Below are positions 50,337-60,719 of a DNA stretch of 64,000 nucleotides, piece after piece. Positions within the stretch are counted from its first letter, which is position 1. Every line of letters begins with the position of its first letter. The stretch is from the NCBI GenBank assembly GCA_012837155.1, contig CP051546.1, positions 1,157,075 through 1,221,074 of the forward strand. The letters run 5' to 3'. A program made the position numbers and the translations under genes. Under the pieces are notes generated by a model. The model was not told where the DNA came from and made no database searches. It saw nothing but the letters and a program-made list of their open reading frames with translations. The DNA comes from Flavobacterium sp. (GTDB taxonomy: Bacteria > Bacteroidota > Bacteroidia > Flavobacteriales > Flavobacteriaceae).

Positions 50337-50523
50337 ATGAAAAAAACTGCTTTTTACGTTTCGATAATTGTATTTCTATATTTGTGCTATATTCTCATAA
50401 ATTTTTATTTATCACTTCAAGAATTTAAACGAATTGGTAATGGATTTTTAATTGGAAAATTTACTGCTAATATTTTTCGGCTTTATTATATATAAAACCA
50501 ATCCATTTAAAAAAAATAAGTGA
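50337..50523 (+). CDS. Small two-helix membrane protein, unknown, frameshifted
   Basis: ATG 50337 reads MKKTAFYVSIIVFLYLCYIL, then NFYLSLQEFKRIGNGFLIGK and, after an indel near 50463, ILLLIFFGFIIYKTNPFKKN, ending at 50523. About 61 residues with two membrane spans and a basic tail. I do not recognise a family. It follows the Bor-like gene and precedes an attC-like palindrome, so both genes may have arrived together. Confidence 0.55.
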
Positions 50524-50560
50524 TAGAAAGCAATAGAAAAATAAAACCGAACGGCTAACA

Positions 50561-50672
50561 GCAGTTTGGCAAAATGGCGGGTTCAGTGCTAAATTGAACA
50601 TTAGGATTTCTAATAAATATTAGTGCTAAATTGAAAGTAATTGCTTCTAAATCCGCCACTTCGCCAAGCTGC
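50561..50672. repeat. attC-like long imperfect palindrome
   Basis: GCAGTTTGGCAAAATGGCGG (50561-50580) and CCGCCACTTCGCCAAGCTGC (50653-50672) are complementary at 17 of 20 positions. The 72-base centre holds a direct repeat of AGTGCTAAATTGAA (50585-50598, 50622-50635). CTAAC and AACGTTGG border the arms. The shape resembles the recombination sites of gene cassettes. Confidence 0.6.
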
Positions 50673-50721
50673 AAAACGTTGGAGATAGTAATTGAGAGTA
50701 GAAAAAAGAAATAGAGAAGAA

Positions 50722-52113
50722 ATGAATATTACAAAAATTTGTTGCATCGGGGCTGGATATGTTGGAGGACCAACGATGGCGGTTATTGCACAAAAATGTC
50801 CGCAGATTCAAGTGACTGTGGTCGATTTGAATGCGGAACGTATTGCTGCTTGGAATGATGAAAATGTAGATAATATCCCTATTTATGAACCAGGATTAAG
50901 CGCAGTAGTTGCCGAAGCGAGAGGAAGAAACCTGTTTTTCTCGACTGATGTTGAAAAAGCAATTGATGAGGCTCAAGTCATTTTTATATCGGTAAACACG
51001 CCTACAAAAACTTACGGAAAAGGCAAAGGAATGGCTGCCGATTTGAAGTATATCGAATTATGTGCTAGACAAATAGCTAAAATAGCCAAAAACAATAAAA
51101 TTGTGGTCGAAAAATCGACCTTGCCAGTAAGAACTGCTGAGGCAATCAAAAGTATTTTGGATCATACGGGCAATGATGTGCAGTTTCAAATTCTTTCGAA
51201 TCCAGAGTTTCTTGCCGAAGGAACTGCGGTACAAGATTTGCTAAATCCAGACCGAATACTAATTGGAGGAGATGAGTCTGCAGAAGGGAAAAAAGCCATC
51301 CAAGCCTTGGTAGATATATATTCGAATTGGGTTGCTCCTGAAAAAATATTGACTACGAATGTGTGGTCTTCTGAATTATCAAAACTGACAGCCAACGCTT
51401 TTTTGGCACAAAGAATATCATCAATAAATGCGTTGTCTGAACTTTGTGAAAAAACAGGGGCCAATATTAATGAGGTAGCGAAAGCCATAGGAATGGATAG
51501 CCGAATTGGATCGAAATTTTTGAAAGCCTCTGTTGGTTTTGGAGGTTCTTGCTTTCAAAAAGATATTTTAAATCTAGTTTATATCGCCAAATCATACGGA
51601 TTGCATGAGGTAGCCGATTATTGGGAACAGGTAATTATTATGAACGACCACCAAAAAAAGCGCTTTTCTAGTAAAATAGTGCAAACACTTTATAATACTG
51701 TTGCCGATAAGAAAATTACATTCTTAGGTTGGGCTTTCAAAAAAGATACTAATGACACTAGAGAATCCGCAGCAATTTATGTAGCTAATGACTTGCTAAA
51801 TGAGCAAGCACAAATTGCGGTATACGACCCCAAGGTTTCTAGAAAAAAAATAGTAGCCGATTTGGATTATTTAGAAACTAGACAATCCGAAAAAAACGCA
51901 AATGGAATTAGCACCTTTGACAATCCTTATGAAGCCTGTAAGAATGCCCACGCCATTGCTGTTCTTACGGAGTGGGATGCATTTGTAGACTATGATTGGC
52001 AACAAATATATGACGGCATGCAAAAACCAGCCTTTGTTTTTGATGGGAGAAATATACTAAACAAGTCAGAATTAGAAGCCATTGGATTTGTATATCAAGG
52101 AATTGGGTCGTAA
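50722..52113 (+). CDS. UDP-glucose 6-dehydrogenase (eukaryote-like subtype)
   Basis: An intact 463-residue enzyme from ATG 50722 ([20 protein letters not shown]) with the NAD-binding GAGYVGGPT motif. Other landmarks are [57 protein letters not shown] with the catalytic Cys, and [20 protein letters not shown]. The [10 protein letters not shown] and [11 protein letters not shown] pattern is that of animal-type UDP-glucose dehydrogenases, which are also found in Bacteroidota. It makes UDP-glucuronate for polysaccharide synthesis. An in-frame extension to GTG 50692 is less likely. Confidence 0.92.
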   Translation: MNITKICCIGAGYVGGPTMAVIAQKCPQIQVTVVDLNAERIAAWNDENVDNIPIYEPGLSAVVAEARGRNLFFSTDVEKAIDEAQVIFISVNTPTKTYGKGKGMAADLKYIELCARQIAKIAKNNKIVVEKSTLPVRTAEAIKSILDHTGNDVQFQILSNPEFLAEGTAVQDLLNPDRILIGGDESAEGKKAIQALVDIYSNWVAPEKILTTNVWSSELSKLTANAFLAQRISSINALSELCEKTGANINEVAKAIGMDSRIGSKFLKASVGFGGSCFQKDILNLVYIAKSYGLHEVADYWEQVIIMNDHQKKRFSSKIVQTLYNTVADKKITFLGWAFKKDTNDTRESAAIYVANDLLNEQAQIAVYDPKVSRKKIVADLDYLETRQSEKNANGISTFDNPYEACKNAHAIAVLTEWDAFVDYDWQQIYDGMQKPAFVFDGRNILNKSELEAIGFVYQGIGS

Positions 52114-52220
52114 TTACGAAACGGTTGATTCTCGATGCAATTCAATCCTTTTTTTAGATTTTAGAAAGGAATAATATATAACTAGGGTTTCATTATTGAA
52201 ATCTAAAAATACTTAATAAA

Positions 52221-53503
52221 TTGAATACAAATAAAAAAATTGCCATTATTGGCTTGGGATACGTGGGTTTACCTTTGGCACGACTATTCGCTACTCAATA
52301 TCCCGTGGTAGGATTTGATATTAATCAATCCAGAATCAATGCATTAAAACAAGGAATAGACAGTACATTAGAAATTGATGAAATTAGTCTAAAAAAAGTG
52401 TTACTTGAAACATCGGGTCATGAAATTGGGTTGTATTGTACGTCGCAGCTTGAGGAAATTGCGGATTGTAATTATTTTATTGTAACGGTACCAACTCCAG
52501 TAGACAAAAATAATCGTCCTGATTTGACTCCTTTGTATAAGTCCAGTGAAACCGTTGGTAAAGTGTTAAAAAAAGGGGATATTGTTATTTATGAATCTAC
52601 CGTTTATCCTGGGGTAACTGAAGAGGAGTGTGTGCCAGTTTTAGAAAGAGTTTCTGGTTTACAATTCAATGTTGATTTTTTTGTGGGATATTCCCCTGAA
52701 CGAATTAATCCAGGAGACAAGGAGCACACAGTAGATAAGATTTTGAAAGTAACTTCGGGTTCTACTCCAGAAATTGGTCAAAAGTGAATCAATTATACCA
52801 ATCGGTTATCACGGCAGGAACACATTTAGCTCCTTCGATAAAAGTTGCTGAAGCGGCTAAAGTAATCGAAAATTCACAACGAGATATTAATATTGCTTTT
52901 GTCAACGAATTGGCAAAAATATTCAATATATTAGAAATAGATACTCATGCTGTATTAGAAGCCGCAGGAACGAAATGGAATTTTCTTCCTTTCAAGCCAG
53001 GTTTGGTTGGCGGTCATTGCATAGGAGTAGATCCTTATTATTTGGCGCAAAAAGCACAAGAAAAAGGGTATCATCCTGAAATAATATTGGCGGGACGCCG
53101 TTTGAATGACAGTATGGGCGAATATGTGGCTTCGCAAGTGGTAAAGTTGATGATTAAAAAAGGAGTGACTATAAATGAGGCAAATCTTTTGATGTTAGGT
53201 ATTACTTTTAAGGAAAACTGTCCCGATGTTCGAAATACTAAAATTGTCGATGTGATTAAAGCATTGGAAGATTATGGTATTAAGGTTGTCATATATGATC
53301 CTTGGGCAAACCCAGTCGAGGTTTTGCACGAATATGGTATGACAACTACAAACAAACTGCCAACAGTCGCTTTTGATGCAGTAGTTTTGGGCGTGGCACA
53401 CAAGGAATTTTTAGATTTGGATATTAGCTCATTAATAAATAAAAAGGCAATTGTTTATGATGTTAAAGGAGTTTTAGGAAACTCGGCTGATGGGAAATTA
53501 TAG
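52221..53503 (+). CDS. UDP-HexNAc 6-dehydrogenase, WbpO/TviB type, frameshifted
   Basis: Starts at TTG 52221 (NTNKKIAIIGLGYVGLPLAR); no ATG is available close by. The first piece ends after GYSPERINPGDKEHTVDKIL, the signature segment of the TviB/WbpO group. One indel near 52782 moves the rest, which reads KVAEAAKVIENSQRDINIAF, PGLVGGHCIGVDPYYLAQKA with the catalytic Cys, and LMLGITFKENCPDVRNTKIV. Restored length is about 428 residues. It oxidises UDP-GlcNAc (or UDP-GalNAc) at C6 to the uronic acid, a partner of the epimerase at 48829. Confidence 0.9.
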
Positions 53504-53506
53504 TAT

Positions 53507-53579
53507 TAACCCGCTGGGTGTAATTATCACTCGAACTGACGAAAAATTAGTGTTAAAAACTAATTCACCCAACGGGTTA
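53507..53579. repeat. Inverted repeat after the WbpO/TviB-type gene
   Basis: TAACCCGCTGGGTG (53507-53520) and CACCCAACGGGTTA (53566-53579) are complementary at 13 of 14 positions around a 45-base centre. It could be a terminator without a T run or another cassette-type site. Confidence 0.65.
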
Positions 53580-53651
53580 GTATTAGATGAATGAGAGCGG
53601 GAGCTTAAAGAATTTTACAATTAAAAAATAAATTGCAATAAAAAACAGGAG

Positions 53652-54697
53652 ATGAAAAAAATACTTATTACTGGTGGGGCTGGATTCATCGGATCTCATG
53701 TCGTGAGACTTTTTGTTAAAAAATACCCAAGCTATCATGTTTTTAATTTGGATGCGCTTACCTATGCTGGGAATCTTGAAAACATAATAGACATTGAAAA
53801 GAACCCAATTATACTTTTGTAAAAGGAGATATAACCGATGCTTTTTTAATGGATAGTTTATTTTTAGAACATCAGTTTGATGGAGTAATACATTTGGCTG
53901 CTGAATCTCACGTAGATCGTTCTATTGAAGATCCGATGGCTTTTGTAAAAACCAACGTGATAGGAACGGTTAACTTACTCAATGCCGCAAAAAAACAATG
54001 GGCAAATGCTACCGAAGGGAAGCGTTTTTATCATGTAAGTACGGATGAAGTATATGGTTCATTGGGAATCGAAGGCTTGTTTACTGAAACTACTCCATAC
54101 GACCCCAATTCTCCTTATTCGGCTTCAAAGGCAAGTTCAGATCATTTTGTGAGAGCCTATGGCGAGACTTATGATTTGCCGTTTGTGCTTACAAATTGTT
54201 CGAACAATTATGGGCCTTATCATTTTCCTGAAAAATTGATTCCTTTATTTATCAATAATATAATAAATAATAAGCCTTTGCCTGTTTATGGCGACGGAAA
54301 TTATACTCGAGACTGGTTATTCGTAAAAGATCACGCTGTGGCAATTGATTTGGTTTTTCATCAAGGAAAAAATCACGAAACCTATAATATTGGAGGATTC
54401 AACGAATGGAAAAACATTGATTTGGTTAAGAAACTATGCCAAATTATGGACACAAAGTTAGGAAGAGAAATTGGTGAATCAGCCAAACTGATTACTTATG
54501 TAAAAGATCGTCCAGGGCATGATTTGCGATATGCCATTGATGCAACAAAAATAAATACCGAGTTAGGATGGAAGCCATCGGTAACCTTTGAACAAGGATT
54601 AGAGATTACGGTTGATTGGTATTTAAACAATCAGGATTGGCTCAGTAGTGTGACTTCAGGAGATTATCAAAAGTATTACGAGAAGCAGTATTCTTAG
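53652..54697 (+). CDS. rfbB: dTDP-glucose 4,6-dehydratase, frameshifted
   Basis: ATG 53652 reads [20 protein letters not shown] (NAD-binding motif) and [17 protein letters not shown]. An indel near 53805 shifts the frame, which continues [40 protein letters not shown], and the catalytic [12 protein letters not shown] and [15 protein letters not shown]. It ends with [17 protein letters not shown] and [15 protein letters not shown]. Restored size is about 348 residues. It makes dTDP-4-keto-6-deoxyglucose, the branch point to rhamnose and many amino-sugars. No rfbA, rfbC or rfbD is seen in this window. Confidence 0.94.
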
Positions 54698-54749
54698 GAT
54701 ATTGAGAAGAAATAGAAAGGCTGGGCAAATTTAGAGCACAAAATAAAAT

Positions 54750-55219
54750 ATGAAATGGTATGTAGTGTACACGAAGCCCAAGTGGGAAAAAAAGTGGCGG
54801 AGCGATTGAACGAGATTGGGATAATAACCTATTGTCCGTTGATTGTTAAGACAAGTCAGTGGTCCGACCGAAAAAAAACAATACATGTTCCTTTATTTAA
54901 TTCTTATGTTTTTGTTCAAGTAGAGGAAAAAGATCGAAATAGCGTATTTGAAGTTGCAGGAACTGTTCGATATTTGTTTTGGTTAGGCAAACCAGCAACC
55001 GTAAAGGATTCTGAAATTGAGACAATACAAAAATGGCTTTCGGCTCCTTTAGATTTTGAAGTTTCTTTGGATAAATGGAAAAAAGGCGATAAAGTTGTCT
55101 TAGAGTCAGGACCATTCATGAGTCAGTCAGCTATTATTCAGGATGTAAAGCAAAATCATTATGTTATGATTTTAGAGTCTTTGGGGTGCGTACTTAGAGT
55201 CGATAAAAGAAAAATCTAA
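54750..55219 (+). CDS. NusG-family antiterminator (UpxY/RfaH-like), frameshifted
   Basis: ATG 54750 reads MKWYVVYTKPKWEKKVAERL, the NGN-domain start, after restoring one A in the A run near 54791. NSYVFVQVEEKDRNSVFEVA and VRYLFWLGKPATVKDSEIET follow, then a KOW-type C-terminus (WKKGDKVVLESGPFMSQSAI and VMILESLGCVLRVDKRKI). About 156 residues. Specialised NusG paralogues of this type promote read-through of long polysaccharide operons in Bacteroidota. Here it lies just before a 636-base leader and the second export gene, the expected arrangement. Confidence 0.9.
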
Positions 55220-55855
55220 TTTTATTACTCCATATTTTATGCTTACGAATGGGTTAGAATAATTTATTAGCGTTAAGTGCCGTACTTAATTTTCTTAATT
55301 ACCGATTATACCAAATATCGTAGCATTTGTTTATAGTGTGTGCCTATACGGGTGTTTGTAGAGTACTTTTGTTTAAATACGCGTTGTATAAAAACACAGA
55401 ATTTCAAATAATTTATTTGCTGGGTTACGAAACATATACTAGGCTTGTTGAGGAATTATTAATAAAAAAATAGTTGTTAAAATACAAAACCCCATTGTTT
55501 TATTTGATTGCTTGGACAACTTAATGAAGTTTTTTTTTTTCTTTAAATCCTTTGTTTTTAGTCTAATAAAGGAGGGTGTTTTAGATTTTTTTTAGAGAAA
55601 TATATTATATACAAAAAAGTAATAAAATTCCTTTTGTTTGTTTTAAATTTGCCGAAGTTAAATTTTGGTGCTTCCTTTTATGGGAGTTACTACGGCGAAG
55701 CCGTGAAAAGTGTTTAGGTAGAAAATTTCGAGTAGCATTTAATTCTGAAAGAAAGGGTGCTAAAACAGGAATTAATAGTATAGATTGCGATGCTGTGGGG
55801 ACGAAAGTTAAGGATAGGAGAGATTGATTTTTAAAATTTTAATTACAATAAGGTT
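55220..55855 (+). promoter_or_regulatory. Long untranslated leader upstream of the second export operon
   Basis: No gene is visible in these 636 bases. Promoter-like boxes are TACTTTTG (55364-55371) and TAAATTTG (55644-55651). Two adjacent hairpins follow the second box: CTTCC/GGGAG (55671-55686) and ACGGC-GAA-GCCGT (55692-55704). An AG-rich stretch then runs to the ATG at 55856. The layout suits a recruitment or pausing element for the NusG paralogue encoded just upstream. Confidence 0.5.
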
Positions 55856-58279
55856 ATGAGAAAAATAATTACATCGATTATGATTTTGTTTGCTCTTTTT
55901 CAGACAGGAAATGTGGTAGCACAAGATTTGTTGAAAGGAACGGATTTGAGTACGCTAAAAGTCGACTATTTATCGGATAGCGATATTGCAAAAATAAAAG
56001 CACAATTACAATCAAATAATACTACTCTTGATCAAGCAGAGCCATTGGCTTTAGCCAAAGGAATGTCAGCAGCTGAGTTTGCTAAATTACGAGCCAGATT
56101 AGGAAATCCAGCAACTCCTGTTTCAGAACTCTTGAAAAAAGAGGATTTTACTGAGGATAAGGGGGAGTTGGTCAGGAAGCAGGAAAAAATAGTTAATAAG
56201 AAAGTTAAAGACACTATAAATGCCCTGATTTTTGGATCGGAATTGTTCGATAATCCCACCTTGAACTTTGAGCCTAATTTAAAATTAGCCACACCTGTAA
56301 ATTACATTTTAGGGCCGGGCGATGAACTTCAGGTTAATGTTTATGGGGTGCAAGAATTTAATGCTAGTATTCCAGTTTCGGTTGAAGGAAAAGCAACTAT
56401 TCAATACGTAGGACAGATTCAATTAGCTGGAATGTCAATCGAAGCGGCCACGCAAAAAATAAAAGCAGCTTTGGCAAGGGTGTATAGCACAATAGCTTCT
56501 GGGCAATCGCAGGTAGGGGTAAGTCTGAGCCGCATTCGAACCATTAGAGTAACTCTTATTGGAAGTAAACAGCCCGGAAATTATTCTATTTCATCTTTAG
56601 CTACGGTATATAATGCTTTATTTTTAGGGGGTGGTCCTGGAAAAAATGGGAGTTACAGAAATATTGAGCTTTTGAGAAACAATAAAGTGTATAAAAAAAT
56701 TGATATTTATAAGTTTTTAGTCAATGGCGATCAATCGGATAATGTAGGTTTGAAAGATAATGATGTTATTCGGATTCCAGTCTACACACGAAGAGTTACT
56801 TTGGAGGGAGAGGTAAAACGCCCTGGTATTTTTGAGATGAAAGCAGGAGAAACCTTTAAGGATTTGTTGTCTTTTGCTTCTGGTTTTAACGAGTTTGCTT
56901 ATACAGCCTCTGTAAATGTCCTTCAAAAAACGAGTAAAGAGTTTAAAGTGAAAGACATTCAATCTTCTGAATACAATAGTTATTTGCCGCTTGCTGGTGA
57001 TGTGTATCGGATTTCGAAAATTTTGAATCGTTTCGAAAATCGGATTAAAATTGAGGGTGCTGTTTTTCGACCAGATACTTATTCTTTTTATGAAGGAATG
57101 CGAATTTCAAATTTAGTTTCTAAAGCCGAAGGTTTAAAAGAAGATGCCTATACTAGTAGAGCGAGGATTTTACGATTAAAACCAGATTTGACAACTGAAA
57201 TAGTTCAGGTTAATTTAGCTAAGGCTCTAGCAGGAGATCTAGGTGCTAATATTGTTTTAAACAGAGAAGATATTGTTACGATATATTCGATTTTAGATTT
57301 TGTAGAGGAATATAAAATAACAATCGATGGGGAAGTCAAAAAACCAGGGGTGTATGAGTATCATCAGAATCTGACATTGAATGATTTGTTGATTGAGGCT
57401 GGCGGACTTACGGGTTCAGCATCTAAAAGAGTCGAAATTGCTCGAATGATAAAGTCAGAAGAAATTGATGATACGAATCAAGTCAAGGCTCAATTGTTTA
57501 ATTTAGAGATTAATGCAGACAACAACGAGCAATTAAAAAACTTTGAGTTAGCTCCTTTTGATGTGATTAATATTCGTAAAGTAGCGGTATATGAAAAACC
57601 AGAAATGGTAACTATAAGTGGAGCGGTAAATTATGCAGGAAAATATGCTTTGATTAATAAAAAAGAGAAAATATATGATGTCATCCAAAGAGCGGGAGGG
57701 CTTACTGCTGTTGCTAATTTGGATGGAGTAAAAATCAAACGCCCAATAAAGGCTACACAAATCGAAGAGCTAGAAAATGTAGATTTGAAGCTAGGGAAGA
57801 AGGACAGTATTCAAAAAAAAATAACTAAGAAGCTCAAAGAGGATTTAAAATATTCGACCCTCCCGGTCAATTGGAGAAGGATTGTTAATAATCCTAATGA
57901 CAACACCAATGTTACGCTATTTCCTGGAGATGAGATTGAAGTGGCTACATATAACGAAAGTGTAAAGGTTACAGGGAATGTACTCTTGACATCAGAGATT
58001 CCATATAGTAAAGGCAAAGGGTTTAATTATTATATTGGAGCTGTAGGCGGGATTGATTCCAAAGGCTGGAAAGGAAAAGCCTATATCATTTATCCAAATG
58101 GTAAAGCGGCAGTTGCGAGCAGTTTCTTTTTTATAAGATCCTATCCCAAGGTATTGCCAGGCTCTCAAATTGTAGTGCCAGAAAAGCCAGAAACCAAGAA
58201 AATGAGTACAGGCGAATGGGTAAGTATCGGCAGTGTGATCACGAGTCTTTCTCTATTGATTTTGAACGCATTTAAATAG
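55856..58279 (+). CDS. Large polysaccharide export protein with several SLBB domains
   Basis: An intact 807-residue protein with a signal peptide (ITSIMILFALFQTGNVVAQD). The Poly_export motif is YILGPGDELQVNVYGVQEFN followed by VSVEGKATIQYVGQIQLAGM. Several SLBB repeats follow, recognised by phrases such as VTLEGEVKRPGIFEMKAGET, IKIEGAVFRPDTYSFYEGMR, ITIDGEVKKPGVYEYHQNLT and VTISGAVNYAGKYALINKKE. A C-terminal membrane helix (WVSIGSVITSLSLLILNAF) ends the protein. This is the long periplasm-spanning class of capsule or exopolysaccharide exporters. It pairs with the Wzz-like protein at 58355. Confidence 0.93.
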   Translation: MRKIITSIMILFALFQTGNVVAQDLLKGTDLSTLKVDYLSDSDIAKIKAQLQSNNTTLDQAEPLALAKGMSAAEFAKLRARLGNPATPVSELLKKEDFTEDKGELVRKQEKIVNKKVKDTINALIFGSELFDNPTLNFEPNLKLATPVNYILGPGDELQVNVYGVQEFNASIPVSVEGKATIQYVGQIQLAGMSIEAATQKIKAALARVYSTIASGQSQVGVSLSRIRTIRVTLIGSKQPGNYSISSLATVYNALFLGGGPGKNGSYRNIELLRNNKVYKKIDIYKFLVNGDQSDNVGLKDNDVIRIPVYTRRVTLEGEVKRPGIFEMKAGETFKDLLSFASGFNEFAYTASVNVLQKTSKEFKVKDIQSSEYNSYLPLAGDVYRISKILNRFENRIKIEGAVFRPDTYSFYEGMRISNLVSKAEGLKEDAYTSRARILRLKPDLTTEIVQVNLAKALAGDLGANIVLNREDIVTIYSILDFVEEYKITIDGEVKKPGVYEYHQNLTLNDLLIEAGGLTGSASKRVEIARMIKSEEIDDTNQVKAQLFNLEINADNNEQLKNFELAPFDVINIRKVAVYEKPEMVTISGAVNYAGKYALINKKEKIYDVIQRAGGLTAVANLDGVKIKRPIKATQIEELENVDLKLGKKDSIQKKITKKLKEDLKYSTLPVNWRRIVNNPNDNTNVTLFPGDEIEVATYNESVKVTGNVLLTSEIPYSKGKGFNYYIGAVGGIDSKGWKGKAYIIYPNGKAAVASSFFFIRSYPKVLPGSQIVVPEKPETKKMSTGEWVSIGSVITSLSLLILNAFK

Positions 58280-58354
58280 AGATTTTCAATCCTGATTAAA
58301 TTAAAACAGAAGGGGTTTTCATCAGATAATAGAAAATAGATAAAAGACAAAAGA

Positions 58355-59421
58355 ATGACAACAAACGAACCAATACGCAATGACGAAATCACTTTAAATG
58401 AAATGGTCGAAAAAATTAAAGGATGGTTTAATTTTTTACTTTCTAAATGGAAGACTATTGTTCTTGCAGGAATGATAGGAGGTCTTTTGGGAATTGGGTA
58501 TTCGTATACCATAAAACCAGTTTATACAGCATCGTTGACCTTTGCTCTTGAAGACAATAAATCAGGAGGGGCAGGAGGTGTTTTAAGTTTAGCGAGTCAA
58601 TTTGGTATTAGCCTTGGTGATAGTGGAGGCAGTATTTTTGAGGGATCTAATTTAAATGAGTTATTTAAGTCTCGTAAAATGGTGGAACAGACTTTATTGA
58701 CTCCAGTAGAGATTGATGGAAAAATTATTTCTTTGGCCGAAATGTACATTCAAAATGCCAAATGGAGAAAAAACTGGGAGGAAAAGCCAAAATTGGCAAC
58801 CATTCAGTTTTTACCGAATTCCAATCGCAAGAATTTACGCGCCTGCATGACAGTATTTTGGGAGAGATATATGCAAATTTATCGAAAAATAGTTTGTCAG
58901 TCGCACAAAAGGATAAAAAAGTTTCAATTATCAGCATGGAAGTAAAATCCAGTAATGAATTATTTGCTAAGTATTTTTGTGAAGCATTGGCCAGACAAGT
59001 GGGTCAATTTTACATTACGACAAAGAGTAAGAAAGCAAGAATGAATATGCAGATTCTTGAAAGACAAACGGATTCTATCAGGGAAGAATTGAATAGTGCT
59101 ATTTCTAGAGTAGCCACTGCAAATGACAACACTTTTAATTTAAATCCTGCACTCAATATTCGCCGAGTTCCTTCAGCTCGCAAACAGGTTGATGTACAGG
59201 CCAATACTGCCATCCTAACAGAGTTGGTAAAACAAACTGAATTAGCCAAGGTTACTGTTAGAAGGGATACTCCTTTAATACAAGTTTTAGACAGCCCTAT
59301 CCTGCCTTTGAAAAAAGAAAAGTTTGGAAAGTTGAAAGGGTTAGTCCTAGGAGGTTTTTTTTCGGGGTTTTTGGTGGTATTGTATTTGATAATCAGACGA
59401 ATTTTTAAACAATTTGAATAA
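58355..59421 (+). CDS. Wzz-family chain-length determinant, frameshifted
   Basis: ATG 58355 starts MTTNEPIRNDEITLNEMVEK. The first membrane helix is WKTIVLAGMIGGLLGIGYSY and the Wzz motif is YTASLTFALEDNKSGG. One indel near 58829 (AATCGCAAGAA, probably a missing C) shifts to the second piece, which reads EFTRLHDSILGEIYANLSKN, a coiled coil with LERQTDSIREELNSAISRVA, and the second helix (GLVLGGFFSGFLVVLYLIIR). About 355 residues, with no kinase domain. It regulates polymer length. Confidence 0.9.
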
Positions 59422-59637
59422 ATTGGCAAGCAAAATTAATCTAATTTATCTTCTCGCATTTACGTTAATTTCACAATACTTCCTCTCAAATTTTTCTTCA
59501 GATTCAGTAATAGGGAAGCCAGATCGTATAAAAAATGGTTATTACATTAGATACTCTATGGTTTGGACTCAAAGGAGTTTACAAAAAAGCTCAAAAACGA
59601 TACATGGTTTTGAATTTTTTAAGCTATTAAAGTAATA
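59414..59637 (+). CDS. Short hypothetical ORF, possibly a cut-off gene
   Basis: A frame from TTG 59414, overlapping the Wzz stop, reads NKLASKINLIYLLAFTLISQ, then YFLSNFSSDSVIGKPDRIKN and GYYIRYSMVWTQRSLQKSSK. It starts with one hydrophobic segment and runs to about 59637, some 30 bases before IS982 copy 2. I do not recognise a family. It may be the 5' end of a longer gene damaged by the insertion or an indel, but no matching 3' part is seen beyond the element. Confidence 0.35.
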
Positions 59638-59668
59638 AAGTTTTATAGTTTGGAATTTCTTATTAATA

Positions 59669-60699
59669 ATGCGAATCAAGGGTTGAAAAAACATTAAAAA
59701 AGAAAGAAATTTCTTTGTAAAAATTAGAATAATAAGCTGATAATCAGTATATTTATAGTGTATCTAACGCACGTTTAAATATATGATTAATCAGCTTAAA
59801 GCCCTAAAATTAGTAAAAATATATTCCATAATCTGTGACAGATTTGAAAAAGATTTAAAATACACTTGCGAACGTTTCAGCAACAACCATAAACAAGATT
59901 TAACAGATCAAGAAATTATGACCATATACCTATTCACAGTTCAAGAAGAACAACGTTTTAGCATCAAACAAATTCATAAATATGCTTGTGATTATTTACA
60001 TGATTGGTTTCCAAGACTTGGCTCATATGCTGGTTTTTCTAATCGGCTTAATCAATTATCAGAAGCTTTTCGACGTTTTTCAGCTTCATTATTTGAAGAC
60101 TTTTTACCTTGGGATTGCTTAACTGATCAAAGTTTACTGGATTCGATGCCAATAATCACTTGCTCTGGTAAACGAAATGGAAAGGTAGCAAAAGACTTGA
60201 CCGATAAAGGGTATTGTTCTACAAAAAGCATGTATTATTATGGAGTGAAGCTTCATGCATTAGCTTTTAGACGAGAAAATAAAATTCCTTTTCCCGAAGA
60301 AATTCAAATAACACCTGCATCTGTCAATGATTTAACGGTTTTCAAAGAAGCGTGGTCAGAAAAAACAAACAGAAAATTCTTTGGAGATAAAATATACATT
60401 AACGAGGATTTTTTTTCTGAATTAAAACAAGAGAAAAATTCAATTATGATTACACCTGTTAAAGCAATCAAAGGACAATGTCAACAAATAAAAAACTGGG
60501 ATAAAGCAGCCGATGATTTATTTTCCAAAGCAGTATCAAGAGTTAGACAGCCCATAGAATCTCTTTTTAATTGGTTGATTGTTAAAACTGATATTCAAAA
60601 AGCAAGTAAAGTTAGGTCTAGCAAGGGGTTACTGGTTCATCTATTTGGAAAAATTGCAGCCGCTTTTATTGGACTAATATTTTAACCCTTGATTCGCAT
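59669..60699 (+). mobile_element. IS982-family insertion sequence, copy 2 (intact)
   Basis: Runs from ATGCGAATCAAGGGTT at 59669 to its complement ending at 60699. Flanked by 5-bp repeats TAATA (59664-59668, 60700-60704). Carries an intact transposase. It separates the Wzz gene from the polymerase gene. Confidence 0.95.
59783..60685 (+). CDS. IS982-family transposase, intact
   Basis: A 300-residue transposase. The N-terminus is MINQLKALKLVKIYSIICDR, with an HTH-like middle (QDLTDQEIMTIYLFTVQEEQ). The DDE positions appear in LLDSMPIITCSGKRN (Asp), FFGDKIYINEDFF (Asp) and SRVRQPIESLFNWLIVKTD (Glu). This pattern and size match IS982. A broken twin lies at 14187-15085. Confidence 0.95.
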   Translation: MINQLKALKLVKIYSIICDRFEKDLKYTCERFSNNHKQDLTDQEIMTIYLFTVQEEQRFSIKQIHKYACDYLHDWFPRLGSYAGFSNRLNQLSEAFRRFSASLFEDFLPWDCLTDQSLLDSMPIITCSGKRNGKVAKDLTDKGYCSTKSMYYYGVKLHALAFRRENKIPFPEEIQITPASVNDLTVFKEAWSEKTNRKFFGDKIYINEDFFSELKQEKNSIMITPVKAIKGQCQQIKNWDKAADDLFSKAVSRVRQPIESLFNWLIVKTDIQKASKVRSSKGLLVHLFGKIAAAFIGLIF

Positions 60700-60719
60700 T
60701 AATATTAAACTTTAATTTT

